DNA of 64,000 bases, from positions 62,001 to 126,000 of the forward strand of contig CAXBES010000001.1 of the NCBI GenBank assembly GCA_963974915.1, in the 5' to 3' direction. This DNA comes from CAXBES01 sp963974915. Its GTDB lineage: Bacteria; Bacteroidota; Bacteroidia; Flavobacteriales; Flavobacteriaceae. A program made the translations under genes and the position numbers. Below the pieces are notes generated by a model. The model was not told where the DNA came from and made no database searches. It worked only from the letters and a program-made list of their open reading frames with translations. Shown in pieces: positions 17,107-25,962 of this stretch (the stretch's first letter is position 1; each line of letters starts with the position of its first letter).

Positions 17107-18618
17107 ATGCAAGAAACTCACTATATCAGTACCGAGATCCTCGACCTCAAATTAATCCAGGAAATTACCTTCTCACAAAAAAAATTGGCGCTTTCGGAAG
17201 AGGCCGTTCTTAATATTCGAAAGTCTCATGATTATCTTTCAAATAAAATAAAGAACAACGATGTACCTATATATGGTATAAATACAGGCTTCGGTTCACT
17301 TTGTAATGTTAAAATTTCTTCTGAAAACCTTTCAAAGCTTCAGGAGAATCTGGTAATGTCTCATGCTTGTGGTACGGGCGAGTTTGTGGCTAAGCCTATT
17401 ATTAAATTAATGCTATTACTAAAAATACAATCCCTTAGTTATGGCTATAGTGGAGTACAACTTGAAACAGTTGAGCGATTAATTCAGTTTTATAATAATG
17501 ACATACTTCCAGTTATCTATTCACAGGGGAGTCTTGGCGCTTCGGGTGATTTGGCACCGTTGGCTCACCTGGCATTGCCACTTATTGGAAAAGGAGAAGT
17601 GTACGTAAACGATGCGATTGTTTCTTCCGAAGAAATTCTAAAAAAATACGATTGGGAACCCATAACTTTAAAGGCTAAGGAAGGATTAGCACTTTTAAAC
17701 GGTACTCAGTTTATGAGTGCCTACGGAATACACATCTTATTAAGAGCACATAAAATTTCGTATTTAGCCGATCTTATTGGCGCTATTTCTGTCGATGCCT
17801 TCGATTGTAATATGAGTCCGTTCGATCCTTTAGTCCATTTGGTACGACCGCATCGCGGACAGGTAAAAACAGCAGAGCGTATTATAGAATTTCTGGAAGG
17901 CAGTGAGTTGGGGCTTTCAGAAAAGAAAAATGTGCAGGATCCTTATTCATTTAGATGTATTCCTCAGGTTCATGGTGCCAGTAAAGATGCTATAGTCTTT
18001 GCTACGAAAACATTTAAGACTGAAATCAATTCGGTTACCGACAATCCAAACATTTTTATTAAGGAAGACAAAATTATTTCCGGGGGTAATTTTCACGGAC
18101 AACCATTAGCATTGGCTTTAGACTTTCTGGGAATCGCTTTATCCGAATTAGGTAGTATTTCGGAAAGACGTACCTATCAGTTGGTTTCAGGATTGAGGAA
18201 TCTTCCTGCGTTTCTGGTGAATAATCCCGGACTTAATAGTGGTTTTATGATTCCACAGTACACTGCTGCAAGTATTGTGAGTCAGAACAAACAACTATCA
18301 ACACCTGCATCGGTAGATTCTATCGTTTCGTCTAACGGACAAGAAGACCATGTGAGTATGGGAGCGAATTCTGCCACAAAGTGTCTAAAGATCATAGAAA
18401 ATTTAGAAACTATTCTTGCAATTGAGTTAATGAATGCATCACAGGCTTTGGCTTTTAGGATGCCTAAGAAAACTTCACCATTTATCGAATCATTCCTGAA
18501 AACTTATCGTGGGGCGGTACCGTTTGTAAAAGACGACAGATTGTTGGCAACAGACATTCACATTAGCATTGGGTTTCTTCAGGAATTAGAAATTGACAGT
18601 GAAATTATTTTTACATAG
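17107..18618 (+). CDS. hutH: Histidine ammonia-lyase
   Basis: Converts L-histidine to urocanate, the first step of histidine breakdown. The length is 503 residues. Seen: the MIO-forming Ala-Ser-Gly at 145-147 within GSLGASGDLAPLAHLALPLIG, YGINTGFGSLC with the catalytic tyrosine, TDNPNIF, GGNFHGQP and QEDHVSMG. The remaining hut genes are not in the window, so this is a detached copy. It is monocistronic, with a gap before the cyclase. Confidence 0.94.
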   Translation: MQETHYISTEILDLKLIQEITFSQKKLALSEEAVLNIRKSHDYLSNKIKNNDVPIYGINTGFGSLCNVKISSENLSKLQENLVMSHACGTGEFVAKPIIKLMLLLKIQSLSYGYSGVQLETVERLIQFYNNDILPVIYSQGSLGASGDLAPLAHLALPLIGKGEVYVNDAIVSSEEILKKYDWEPITLKAKEGLALLNGTQFMSAYGIHILLRAHKISYLADLIGAISVDAFDCNMSPFDPLVHLVRPHRGQVKTAERIIEFLEGSELGLSEKKNVQDPYSFRCIPQVHGASKDAIVFATKTFKTEINSVTDNPNIFIKEDKIISGGNFHGQPLALALDFLGIALSELGSISERRTYQLVSGLRNLPAFLVNNPGLNSGFMIPQYTAASIVSQNKQLSTPASVDSIVSSNGQEDHVSMGANSATKCLKIIENLETILAIELMNASQALAFRMPKKTSPFIESFLKTYRGAVPFVKDDRLLATDIHISIGFLQELEIDSEIIFT

Positions 18619-18694
18619 AAATTTTGATAACTATTTAACTTAGAAGGCTTCATTCGAGGATAATAGTTCAGAATTAAAGTTGTATTATGCGGTA

Positions 18695-18704
18695 GTTAGC
18701 TACA
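18695..18704. repeat. Left inverted repeat GTTAGCTACA of the cyclase cassette
   Basis: The 10-bp GTTAGCTACA is the exact reverse complement of TGTAGCTAAC at 19976-19985. The pair brackets the cyclase gene: 42 bases before its start and 2 bases after its stop. The local context GCGGTAGTTAGCTACAAT also resembles the right edge of the palindromic element (ACCGTAAGTTGCTATAAA at 20101-20118). Confidence 0.6.
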
Positions 18705-18746
18705 ATAGAAATAAAGTTATTAATCAATAGAAATTGAGAAGAGCTT

Positions 18747-19973
18747 ATGTCAACTTATGATAATAACAAATCAAGATTCTTTCAAGGAATGGTTGACATT
18801 GGTGCTAAAAACAACTCTTCCATCACTGAAATCAGATATTTGCGCGTAACGAATATTGCTTCCATTTTAGGAGTAATTTATAATGCAATTTGGATGCTAA
18901 TTGCATTTTTTCTCACAGACGCACTAATCATTTACGTGAGCAACACTTTGTTAGGATTGATGTTTCTAATGGCATTGATTTTTAACAGGAAAGGGTGGCG
19001 AGTCTTGGCTTCCATATGGCTTATTTTGGCATCTTATATGTCTCTTTTCTTGTTTCTTTATTTGTTGGGGTATTCCTCAGGCGTTGCAATCGTTTGTTTC
19101 CTAATTATTATCCTACCATACATGACTTTCCCTCGAAAGGCAAGGAATATAGCCCATGCTTTTAGTATGTTAGCTTGCCTCACATTGATTGTTACTGTGA
19201 TATTTCAATCGAATATAACAGCTTATTTTGACGGATTAGATCCTTACATATCACAAATAGTGAATATCAGCATTACTGGATTCATTTGCCTCATACTCAT
19301 ATCGAGTATGTCTGTTTTAATTGATAAATCAGAGGAAACTTTAATGGTTGAAAAGAAAAAATCAGAAGATCTTCTCCACAATATTCTACCGGTAAATATA
19401 ATTAGAGACTTAAAAGAAAGTGGTAAGACAATTCCGAAAAGACATAAAAATGTCTCTATCCTATTTACGGACTTTGAAGGCTTTACTGAGATTGTAGCAT
19501 CTATATCGGCAATCACTTTGGTAGATGAACTCAATGACATTTTTGGTCAATTCGATGAAATAATGGAAGAAACGGAAGTTGAAAAGATTGAAACAATTGG
19601 AGATGCATATATGGCAGCGTGTGGCCTTGAAAAAGAAATGCCAAATAATGCTGCTAATTGTATTAGAGCAGCAAAAATGATGCAATCATACCTTGAGGAG
19701 AGAAATAAAAGCCATGAAATAAAATGGAGAATGAGGGTTGGTATACATTCAGGAACTGTAGTAGCAGGTGTTGTAGGTAAAAAGAAGTTTGCATACGACC
19801 TTTTTGGAGACACGATAAATATAGCCAGCAGAATAGAATCTGCTGGTGAGGCAGGTAAAATAAATATATCTTCTTCTACCTATGAACTGATTAAAAACGA
19901 CTTTACATGTCTTTCTCGTGGAAAGATCTTTGCAAAGGGAAAAGGGGAATTGGAAATGTATTTTGTAAAATAA
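18747..19973 (+). CDS. Membrane-bound class III adenylate/guanylate cyclase
   Basis: A 408-residue cyclic nucleotide synthase with about six membrane segments (residues 35-195), a short coiled linker (EETLMVEKKKSEDLLHNILP) and a C-terminal catalytic domain (about 233-408). Seen: metal-binding D242 in LFTDFEGFT, D286 in TIGDAYMA, and transition-state residues N358 and R362 in INIASR. The base-selecting positions are E282 (guanylate-like) and D351 (adenylate-like), so the substrate is unclear. No receptor or effector gene is adjacent. It is bracketed by inverted repeats and followed by a GC-rich palindromic element, as if inserted as a cassette. Confidence 0.9.
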   Translation: MSTYDNNKSRFFQGMVDIGAKNNSSITEIRYLRVTNIASILGVIYNAIWMLIAFFLTDALIIYVSNTLLGLMFLMALIFNRKGWRVLASIWLILASYMSLFLFLYLLGYSSGVAIVCFLIIILPYMTFPRKARNIAHAFSMLACLTLIVTVIFQSNITAYFDGLDPYISQIVNISITGFICLILISSMSVLIDKSEETLMVEKKKSEDLLHNILPVNIIRDLKESGKTIPKRHKNVSILFTDFEGFTEIVASISAITLVDELNDIFGQFDEIMEETEVEKIETIGDAYMAACGLEKEMPNNAANCIRAAKMMQSYLEERNKSHEIKWRMRVGIHSGTVVAGVVGKKKFAYDLFGDTINIASRIESAGEAGKINISSSTYELIKNDFTCLSRGKIFAKGKGELEMYFVK

Positions 19974-20118
19974 ACTGTAGCTAACAAAGCATAAAAGCAA
20001 TACGGGCAGGCCACGCCAAACTTGAACGGCCCCGATCTTAAGAAAATTAATGGTAATATGAACGCCGAAGGGCTCCGGGTCCGAATTGCGCTTTTCCGAG
20101 ACCGTAAGTTGCTATAAA
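19974..20118. repeat. GC-rich attC-like imperfect palindrome
   Basis: The whole gap between the cyclase stop and the next gene is one element. Its left end, TGTAGCTAAC then AAAAGCAATACGG, pairs imperfectly with the right end, CCGAATTGCGCTTTT then AAGTTGCTATA. The centre (GGGCAGGCCACGCC, GGCCCCGATC, GGGCTCCGGGTCC) is about half G+C, clearly richer than its surroundings. Length and architecture recall integron attC sites or the large Vibrio repeats, but the core GTTRRRY is not matched exactly. Confidence 0.5.
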
Positions 20119-20121
20119 ATA

Positions 20122-20505
20122 CTAATCCTTATTTTTAGAAACAAGCTCGTAAGCCCATTTTATAGCATCGTTTATATTTGAAAATATCTCGAAGTCTTTG
20201 TTATAAAACTTTCGTTCGTACAGAGCATTTTCACTACTTAATTTGTCGAAAGAAACTACTGCGATACCTAAAAGGTTTTTAATTTCTGAAGTTGTTTTAT
20301 AAGTAATGGGATCCACAGAATAGGAAAAATATCGATTGGTGATATAAACTAAGGGCTTCTCACTGAAGTTATCTTCAATAATGTCGATTAGATCTTTATT
20401 ATTATCTGGAGATATAGTAGCACCTTCTTTAACCTGGTTTATTATAAATTCATCAAACACAAACATTTCGCAATATCCAAGATTGTAGTATTTAAGTTTC
20501 CCCAT
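20122..20505 (-). CDS. Conserved hypothetical protein, paralogue of the protein at 1381-1782
   Basis: A 127-residue soluble protein without known motifs. It shares the core FDE-FII, KEG, ITNRYFSYSVDPITYK and a GIAVVSF strand with the protein at 1381-1782. Identity seems moderate and spans nearly the full length, so they are likely ancient paralogues. The terminal ISNIN-DAIKWAYELV helix is matched by LEECVAWITKLV in the other copy. A STAS/SpoIIAA-like fold is possible. Its stop abuts the palindromic element that follows the cyclase gene. Confidence 0.78.
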   Translation of the reverse strand: MGKLKYYNLGYCEMFVFDEFIINQVKEGATISPDNNKDLIDIIEDNFSEKPLVYITNRYFSYSVDPITYKTTSEIKNLLGIAVVSFDKLSSENALYERKFYNKDFEIFSNINDAIKWAYELVSKNKD

Positions 20506-20532
20506 TTTTACCAGTGTTGAAGTGTTTTTAAT

Positions 20533-20571
20533 AAAAATACCACCTTTTTATTAAACTAAAAAAGGTGGTAT
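20533..20571 (-). terminator. Terminator of clpC
   Basis: A 13-bp stem, ATACCACCTTTTT/AAAAAGGTGGTAT, with a nine-base loop. On the minus strand it is followed by TTTTTATT. It lies 27 bases beyond the clpC stop. Confidence 0.8.
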
Positions 20572-20597
20572 TCAATTTATGTTTGAAACGATAGTCT

Positions 20598-23165
20598 TTA
20601 AGACTCGGTTGCTTTCTTTTGCTTTTTGATCTTAACTGTTAATTCGTTTTTCTTTTCATCGAGATCCATTGTAATGGCATCACCTTCTCTTAGATTGGAA
20701 TTGATAATTTCACCTGCCAGAGCATCTTCGATATATTTCTGGATCGCCCTTTTTAGCGGCCGTGCTCCGTATTCTTTATCAAAACCTTTATCGGCGATAT
20801 AATCTTTAGCCTTTTCGGTTAGCGTAAGCTCGTAGCCAAGATCTCCAATTCTCGTAAATAGTTTATCCAATTCAATATCAATGATCTTGTGGATATCTTC
20901 CCGGTCTAACGCATTAAATACCATTACATCGTCTACACGATTCAGGAATTCCGGGGCAAAAGCCTTTTTAAGGGCATTTTCAATAATCGCTTTTGAATTT
21001 GCATCGGCCTGATTCTCTTTAGCAGCAGTCCCGAACCCAACTCCTTGTCCGAAATCCTTCAGTTTTCTTGCCCCAATATTCGAGGTCATAATGATGATGG
21101 TATTTCTAAAGTCGATGGTGCGACCTAAACTATCGGTTAAATGTCCGTCGTCTAATACTTGTAGAAGCATATTGAACACGTCGGGGTGCGCCTTTTCAAT
21201 TTCATCAAGCAATACAACGGCATAAGGTTTTCTCCTTATCTTTTCGGTTAACTGTCCACCTTCTTCATAACCAACGTATCCCGGAGGTGCTCCAATTAAG
21301 CGTGATATGGCGAATTTCTCCATATATTCACTCATATCTATTCTAACCAATGCAGTTTCCGAATCAAATAATTCACGCGCTAATACTTTAGCTAGTTGTG
21401 TTTTTCCAACTCCTGTCTGACCTAAAAATATAAACGAACCTATTGGTTTATTTGGGTCTTTGAGTCCGGCGCGATTTCGTTGAATCGCCTTAACGACTTT
21501 TGCAACGGCTTCATCCTGCCCAATCACTTTACCTTTGATGCGCTCCGGCAATTCGGCTAGTTTGTTACTTTCGGTTTGAGCAATTTTATTTACCGGAACA
21601 CCTGTCATCATCGAGATCACTTCAGCAACATTTTCTTCTGTCACTGTTTCTTTGTGTAATTTCGATTCATTTTCCCAGGCTTCCTGCGCAGAAGTCAACT
21701 CTTTCTCAAGATTCTTTTCATCATCTCTTAATTTAGCTGCTTCTTCGTATTTCTGTTTTTTAACAACCGAGTTCTTCAGTTCTCGCACCTCTTCCAGTTT
21801 CCCTTCAATCTCTAAAATTTTGTCGGGTACATTGATGTTGGTGATATGTACCCGTGATCCTGCTTCGTCCATAGCGTCAATAGCTTTGTCCGGAAGGAAA
21901 CGCTCGGTCATATATCGATTTGTTAATTTAACACATGCTTTTAAGGCATCGTCGGTATAAATAACATTATGGTGTGATTCGTACTTGTCTTTTATATTCT
22001 GAAGTATTTCTATGGTTTCCTCTACAGAGGTAGGCTCTACCAATACCTTCTGAAAGCGACGTTCTAAAGCGCCATCTTTTTCAATATACTGACGATACTC
22101 ATCGAGTGTTGTTGCTCCTATACATTGAATCTCACCTCTTGCTAAGGCCGGTTTAAACATATTTGAAGCGTCTAAAGAACCAGTCGCTCCACCTGCACCA
22201 ACAATAGTATGAATTTCATCAATGAAGAGAATAATATCGTCGTTCTTTTCCAACTCATTCATCACGGCTTTCATCCGTTCTTCGAACTGTCCACGATATT
22301 TTGTTCCTGCTACAAGGCTGGCAAGGTCGAGTGTTACAACGCGCTTATCGTATAATATTCGAGAAACTTTTCGCTGTACGATACGAAGTGCTAATCCTTC
22401 AGCTATTGCCGATTTACCCACACCGGGTTCACCAATAAGTAGTGGATTATTCTTCTTTCTTCTACTTAAGATTTGTGAAACTCGTTGAATTTCACTTTCA
22501 CGGCCAACAACAGGATCGAGTTTACCCTCTTCTGCCATTACTGTAAGATCTCTTCCGAAGTTATCTAAAACAGGAGTTTTCGACTTTTTATTTGTTTTAG
22601 TAGTTCCTCCTGTAAATAAATTCTCCTTGTCCCCATCTTCTGCAGATGTATCATCATCATTTGGAAATGATTCAGACGTTGGGCTGTCTATATAATCTTC
22701 GTCGTTTGATATCATAATTTTAAATTGATCTTTAACACCATCATAATCCACTTTCATTTTATTCAACAACTTGGTCGTTGGGTCATTTTCATTTCTTAGA
22801 ATACACAATAATAAATGAGCCGTATTAATTGACGAACTCTGAAATAATTTAGCTTCTAAGAAAGTAGTTTTTAATGCACGCTCCGCCTGGCGTGTTAAGT
22901 GAAGATTCTTTTTGTCATTTCCACTAACACCAGCACTTGGATTGGCAGGGCTTAATATTTCTACTTTACGACGAAGATGATTTAGATCTACGTCTAATGC
23001 ATTCAATATAGTTACAGCCTTGCCATTACCATCACGAAGCAACCCAAGCATTAAATGCTCAGTTCCTATAAAATCGTGACCTAACCGCAATGCTTCTTCT
23101 TTGCTATATGCAATTACATCCTTTACTCTTGGGGAAAAATTATCATCCATAAATTTGCGTTCCAA
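20598..23165 (-). CDS. clpC: ATP-dependent Clp protease ATP-binding subunit ClpC
   Basis: Unfoldase that feeds proteins to ClpP. The 855 residues comprise an N-terminal Clp_N repeat domain (RVKDVIAYSKEEALRLGHDFIGTEHLML), a first AAA+ module (GEPGVGKS, LFIDEIHTIVGAGG), a UVR segment (KYEEAAKLRDDEKNLEKEL), a second AAA+ module (GQTGVGKTQ, VVLLDEIEKAH) and the ClpB_D2 C-terminus. The UVR motif identifies ClpC rather than ClpB. The true start may be the second ATG at 23148-23150 (MDDNFSPRVKD), where related proteins usually begin. It is divergent from gyrA. Confidence 0.95.
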   Translation of the reverse strand: MERKFMDDNFSPRVKDVIAYSKEEALRLGHDFIGTEHLMLGLLRDGNGKAVTILNALDVDLNHLRRKVEILSPANPSAGVSGNDKKNLHLTRQAERALKTTFLEAKLFQSSSINTAHLLLCILRNENDPTTKLLNKMKVDYDGVKDQFKIMISNDEDYIDSPTSESFPNDDDTSAEDGDKENLFTGGTTKTNKKSKTPVLDNFGRDLTVMAEEGKLDPVVGRESEIQRVSQILSRRKKNNPLLIGEPGVGKSAIAEGLALRIVQRKVSRILYDKRVVTLDLASLVAGTKYRGQFEERMKAVMNELEKNDDIILFIDEIHTIVGAGGATGSLDASNMFKPALARGEIQCIGATTLDEYRQYIEKDGALERRFQKVLVEPTSVEETIEILQNIKDKYESHHNVIYTDDALKACVKLTNRYMTERFLPDKAIDAMDEAGSRVHITNINVPDKILEIEGKLEEVRELKNSVVKKQKYEEAAKLRDDEKNLEKELTSAQEAWENESKLHKETVTEENVAEVISMMTGVPVNKIAQTESNKLAELPERIKGKVIGQDEAVAKVVKAIQRNRAGLKDPNKPIGSFIFLGQTGVGKTQLAKVLARELFDSETALVRIDMSEYMEKFAISRLIGAPPGYVGYEEGGQLTEKIRRKPYAVVLLDEIEKAHPDVFNMLLQVLDDGHLTDSLGRTIDFRNTIIIMTSNIGARKLKDFGQGVGFGTAAKENQADANSKAIIENALKKAFAPEFLNRVDDVMVFNALDREDIHKIIDIELDKLFTRIGDLGYELTLTEKAKDYIADKGFDKEYGARPLKRAIQKYIEDALAGEIINSNLREGDAITMDLDEKKNELTVKIKKQKKATES

Positions 23166-23410
23166 TACCTCTAAAATTAATAAAATTACTGAGAATAAGG
23201 CAAAAACTGTTCCTTATTTAGATGGTTGGTAGTAAAAGGACAAAAAAACTAACTTAATTCAAAGTAATACTAACGATAGTTATTAACGAAATAGTGCTTC
23301 ATTTTTGTTAATAAAATCGTGAATAACACCCCTTAAAAACACCTGTGAAAGCTTCAAAATAGTGTATCTTGCTTCATTAGATTTTTAACAGTAATTAAAG
23401 ATAATATTTT

Positions 23411-25945
23411 ATGGCTGAAGGCGAAAAATTAATCCCTATCAACATTGAAGATGAAATGAAATCGGCTTACATCGATTATTCGATGTCGGTCATTGTGTCA
23501 CGTGCATTGCCAGATGTAAGAGATGGCATGAAGCCGGTTCATAGACGTGTTCTCTTCGGAATGCATGAATTAGGAATTCGCGCTACTGGCGCTCATAAGA
23601 AGTCGGCTAGAATCGTTGGAGAAGTATTAGGTAAGTATCACCCTCATGGCGATACGTCGGTATATGATGCAATGGTTAGAATGGCTCAGGAATGGAGTCT
23701 GCGATATATGCTCGTTGACGGGCAGGGTAACTTTGGTTCGATAGATGGAGATAGTCCGGCAGCAATGCGTTATACCGAAGCGAGAATGCAGAAGATATCT
23801 GAAGATATGCTCGCAGATATAGACAAAGAAACTGTTGACCATCAATTAAACTTTGATGATACGCTACAAGAACCGAAAGTTCTTCCAACGAGAGTACCCG
23901 GATTGCTTATTAATGGAGCATCTGGAATAGCCGTGGGTATGGCAACCAATATGCCGCCTCATAACTTAACTGAAGTTATTGACGGAACCATCGCATATAT
24001 CGAGGATAACAATATCGATATTGATGGGTTAATGCAACATATAAAAGCTCCCGACTTTCCAACGGGTGGAATTATTTATGGATACGACGGTGTAAAAGAA
24101 GCTTTTCATACGGGAAGAGGTCGTGTAGTAATGAGAGCAAAAGCTGCTTTTGAAGAGGTAAACGGAAGAGAATGTATAGTTGTTTCTGAAATTCCTTATC
24201 AGGTCAATAAGGCAGATATGATTAAAAAGACTGCCGATTTGGTCAATGAGAAGAAAATTGAAGGTATATCGAATATCCGTGATGAAAGTGATAGAAACGG
24301 AATGCGAATCGTCTATATCCTGAAACGCGATGCTATTCCAAACATCGTTTTAAATACTTTATATAAGTATACGGCACTTCAGTCTAGTTTTAGTGTTAAT
24401 AATATCGCACTGGTTAAGGGAAGGCCTCAAATGCTTAACTTAAAGGAACTGATTCACTATTTTGTCGAGCACCGCCATGAAGTGGTAGTTCGCAGAACCG
24501 AATATTTACTTAGAAAGGCTAAGGAAAGAGCACATATCCTTGAAGGACTTATCATTGCTTCAGATAATATTGATGAAGTAATAAGGTTGATCCGTGCTTC
24601 TGCAAATGCAGATGAAGCGAGAGAAGCATTGATAAATGCTTTCAAACTTACCGAAATACAAGCCAAAGCGATTGTAGAAATGAGGCTTCGTCAGTTAACA
24701 GGTCTTGAACAAGACAAGTTACGTAGCGAATACGAAGAGTTAATGAAAACAATTGCCGATTATGAAGATATTCTTGGAAACAAGGACAGAAGAATGGAAA
24801 TCATAAAAGAAGAGCTTCTTGAAATAAAGAATAAGTACGGTGATGAGCGTCGCTCAACTATCGAATATGCAGGTGGGGATGTAAGTATTACAGATCTTAT
24901 TGCAGACGAACAAGTAGTACTTACCATTTCTCATGCCGGATATATAAAGCGTACTTCGCTCACAGAATATAAAACTCAAAATAGAGGAGGAGTAGGTCAG
25001 AAGGCTTCAGCAACAAGAAATGAAGATTTCTTAGAGCATCTTTTTGTTGGAACCAATCACCAATATATGCTATTCTTTACGCAAAAAGGAAAATGTTTCT
25101 GGATGCGGGTATTTGAAATTCCAGAGGGAAGCAAAACATCTAAAGGACGAGCCATTCAGAACTTAATAAATATTGAGCCGGATGACAAAGTGAAAGCCTT
25201 CATTTGTACGCAGGATCTGAAGGATGAAGAATATATCAATAATCATTTCGTGATCATGGCTACCAAGAAAGGGCAGGTGAAAAAAACTCCTTTAGAGCAA
25301 TACTCTCGTCCTAGAACCAATGGTATTAATGCCATCACGATCAAAGATGACGACGAACTACTGGAAGCAAAACTTACCACAGGTGACAGTCAGGTGATGT
25401 TAGCCGTAAAATCCGGGAAGGCGATTCGGTTTGAAGAAGAGAAAACCAGACCTATGGGTAGAAATGCTTCAGGGGTTAGAGGAATCACACTGGGAAGCAA
25501 AGATGATGAAGTTATTGGGATGATCGCCGTGAACGATATGGAGTCTGATATATTGGTAGTTTCGGAGAATGGTTATGGAAAACGTTCAAGTATAGAAGAT
25601 TACCGAATTACGAACAGAGGTGGTAAAGGAGTAAAAACCATTAATGTTACAGAAAAAACCGGTAATTTAGTATCTATTAAAAACGTAATGGATGAAGATG
25701 ATCTAATGATCATTAATAAATCCGGAATTGCAATAAGAATGGCAGTCTCTGATCTTAGAGTAATGGGACGTGCAACACAGGGAGTACGTTTAATTAAAGT
25801 AAGAGGTGAAGACTCTATCGCTGCTGTTGCGAAAGTAATGCAGGAAGATGATGAAGATCTGGCAGATCTTGATGAAACTGAAGACGCAACAGACAATGGC
25901 ACTACTATTGATAATAGTGATACCGAAACGGAAAATAACGAATAA
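23411..25945 (+). CDS. gyrA: DNA gyrase subunit A
   Basis: Breaks and rejoins DNA during negative supercoiling. The length is 844 residues. Seen: the catalytic tyrosine Y121 in AMRYTEARM, the quinolone region HPHGDTSVYD with T82 and D86 at the two key positions (a wild-type combination in many genera), the GLEQDKLRSEYEEL coiled coil and six-bladed C-terminal repeats, including NRGGKG. The C-terminus is a very acidic tail rich in Asp, Glu and Thr. It is followed 17 bases later by the TPR gene, so the two are probably cotranscribed. Confidence 0.96.
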   Translation: MAEGEKLIPINIEDEMKSAYIDYSMSVIVSRALPDVRDGMKPVHRRVLFGMHELGIRATGAHKKSARIVGEVLGKYHPHGDTSVYDAMVRMAQEWSLRYMLVDGQGNFGSIDGDSPAAMRYTEARMQKISEDMLADIDKETVDHQLNFDDTLQEPKVLPTRVPGLLINGASGIAVGMATNMPPHNLTEVIDGTIAYIEDNNIDIDGLMQHIKAPDFPTGGIIYGYDGVKEAFHTGRGRVVMRAKAAFEEVNGRECIVVSEIPYQVNKADMIKKTADLVNEKKIEGISNIRDESDRNGMRIVYILKRDAIPNIVLNTLYKYTALQSSFSVNNIALVKGRPQMLNLKELIHYFVEHRHEVVVRRTEYLLRKAKERAHILEGLIIASDNIDEVIRLIRASANADEAREALINAFKLTEIQAKAIVEMRLRQLTGLEQDKLRSEYEELMKTIADYEDILGNKDRRMEIIKEELLEIKNKYGDERRSTIEYAGGDVSITDLIADEQVVLTISHAGYIKRTSLTEYKTQNRGGVGQKASATRNEDFLEHLFVGTNHQYMLFFTQKGKCFWMRVFEIPEGSKTSKGRAIQNLINIEPDDKVKAFICTQDLKDEEYINNHFVIMATKKGQVKKTPLEQYSRPRTNGINAITIKDDDELLEAKLTTGDSQVMLAVKSGKAIRFEEEKTRPMGRNASGVRGITLGSKDDEVIGMIAVNDMESDILVVSENGYGKRSSIEDYRITNRGGKGVKTINVTEKTGNLVSIKNVMDEDDLMIINKSGIAIRMAVSDLRVMGRATQGVRLIKVRGEDSIAAVAKVMQEDDEDLADLDETEDATDNGTTIDNSDTETENNE

Positions 25946-25962
25946 ACATTAAAACCATAGAA

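Noticed and set aside
23651..23668. Quinolone-resistance change in gyrA (Thr at the Ser83-equivalent position)
   Set aside because: T82 with D86 is the normal state in many bacteria; nothing suggests a resistance mutation.
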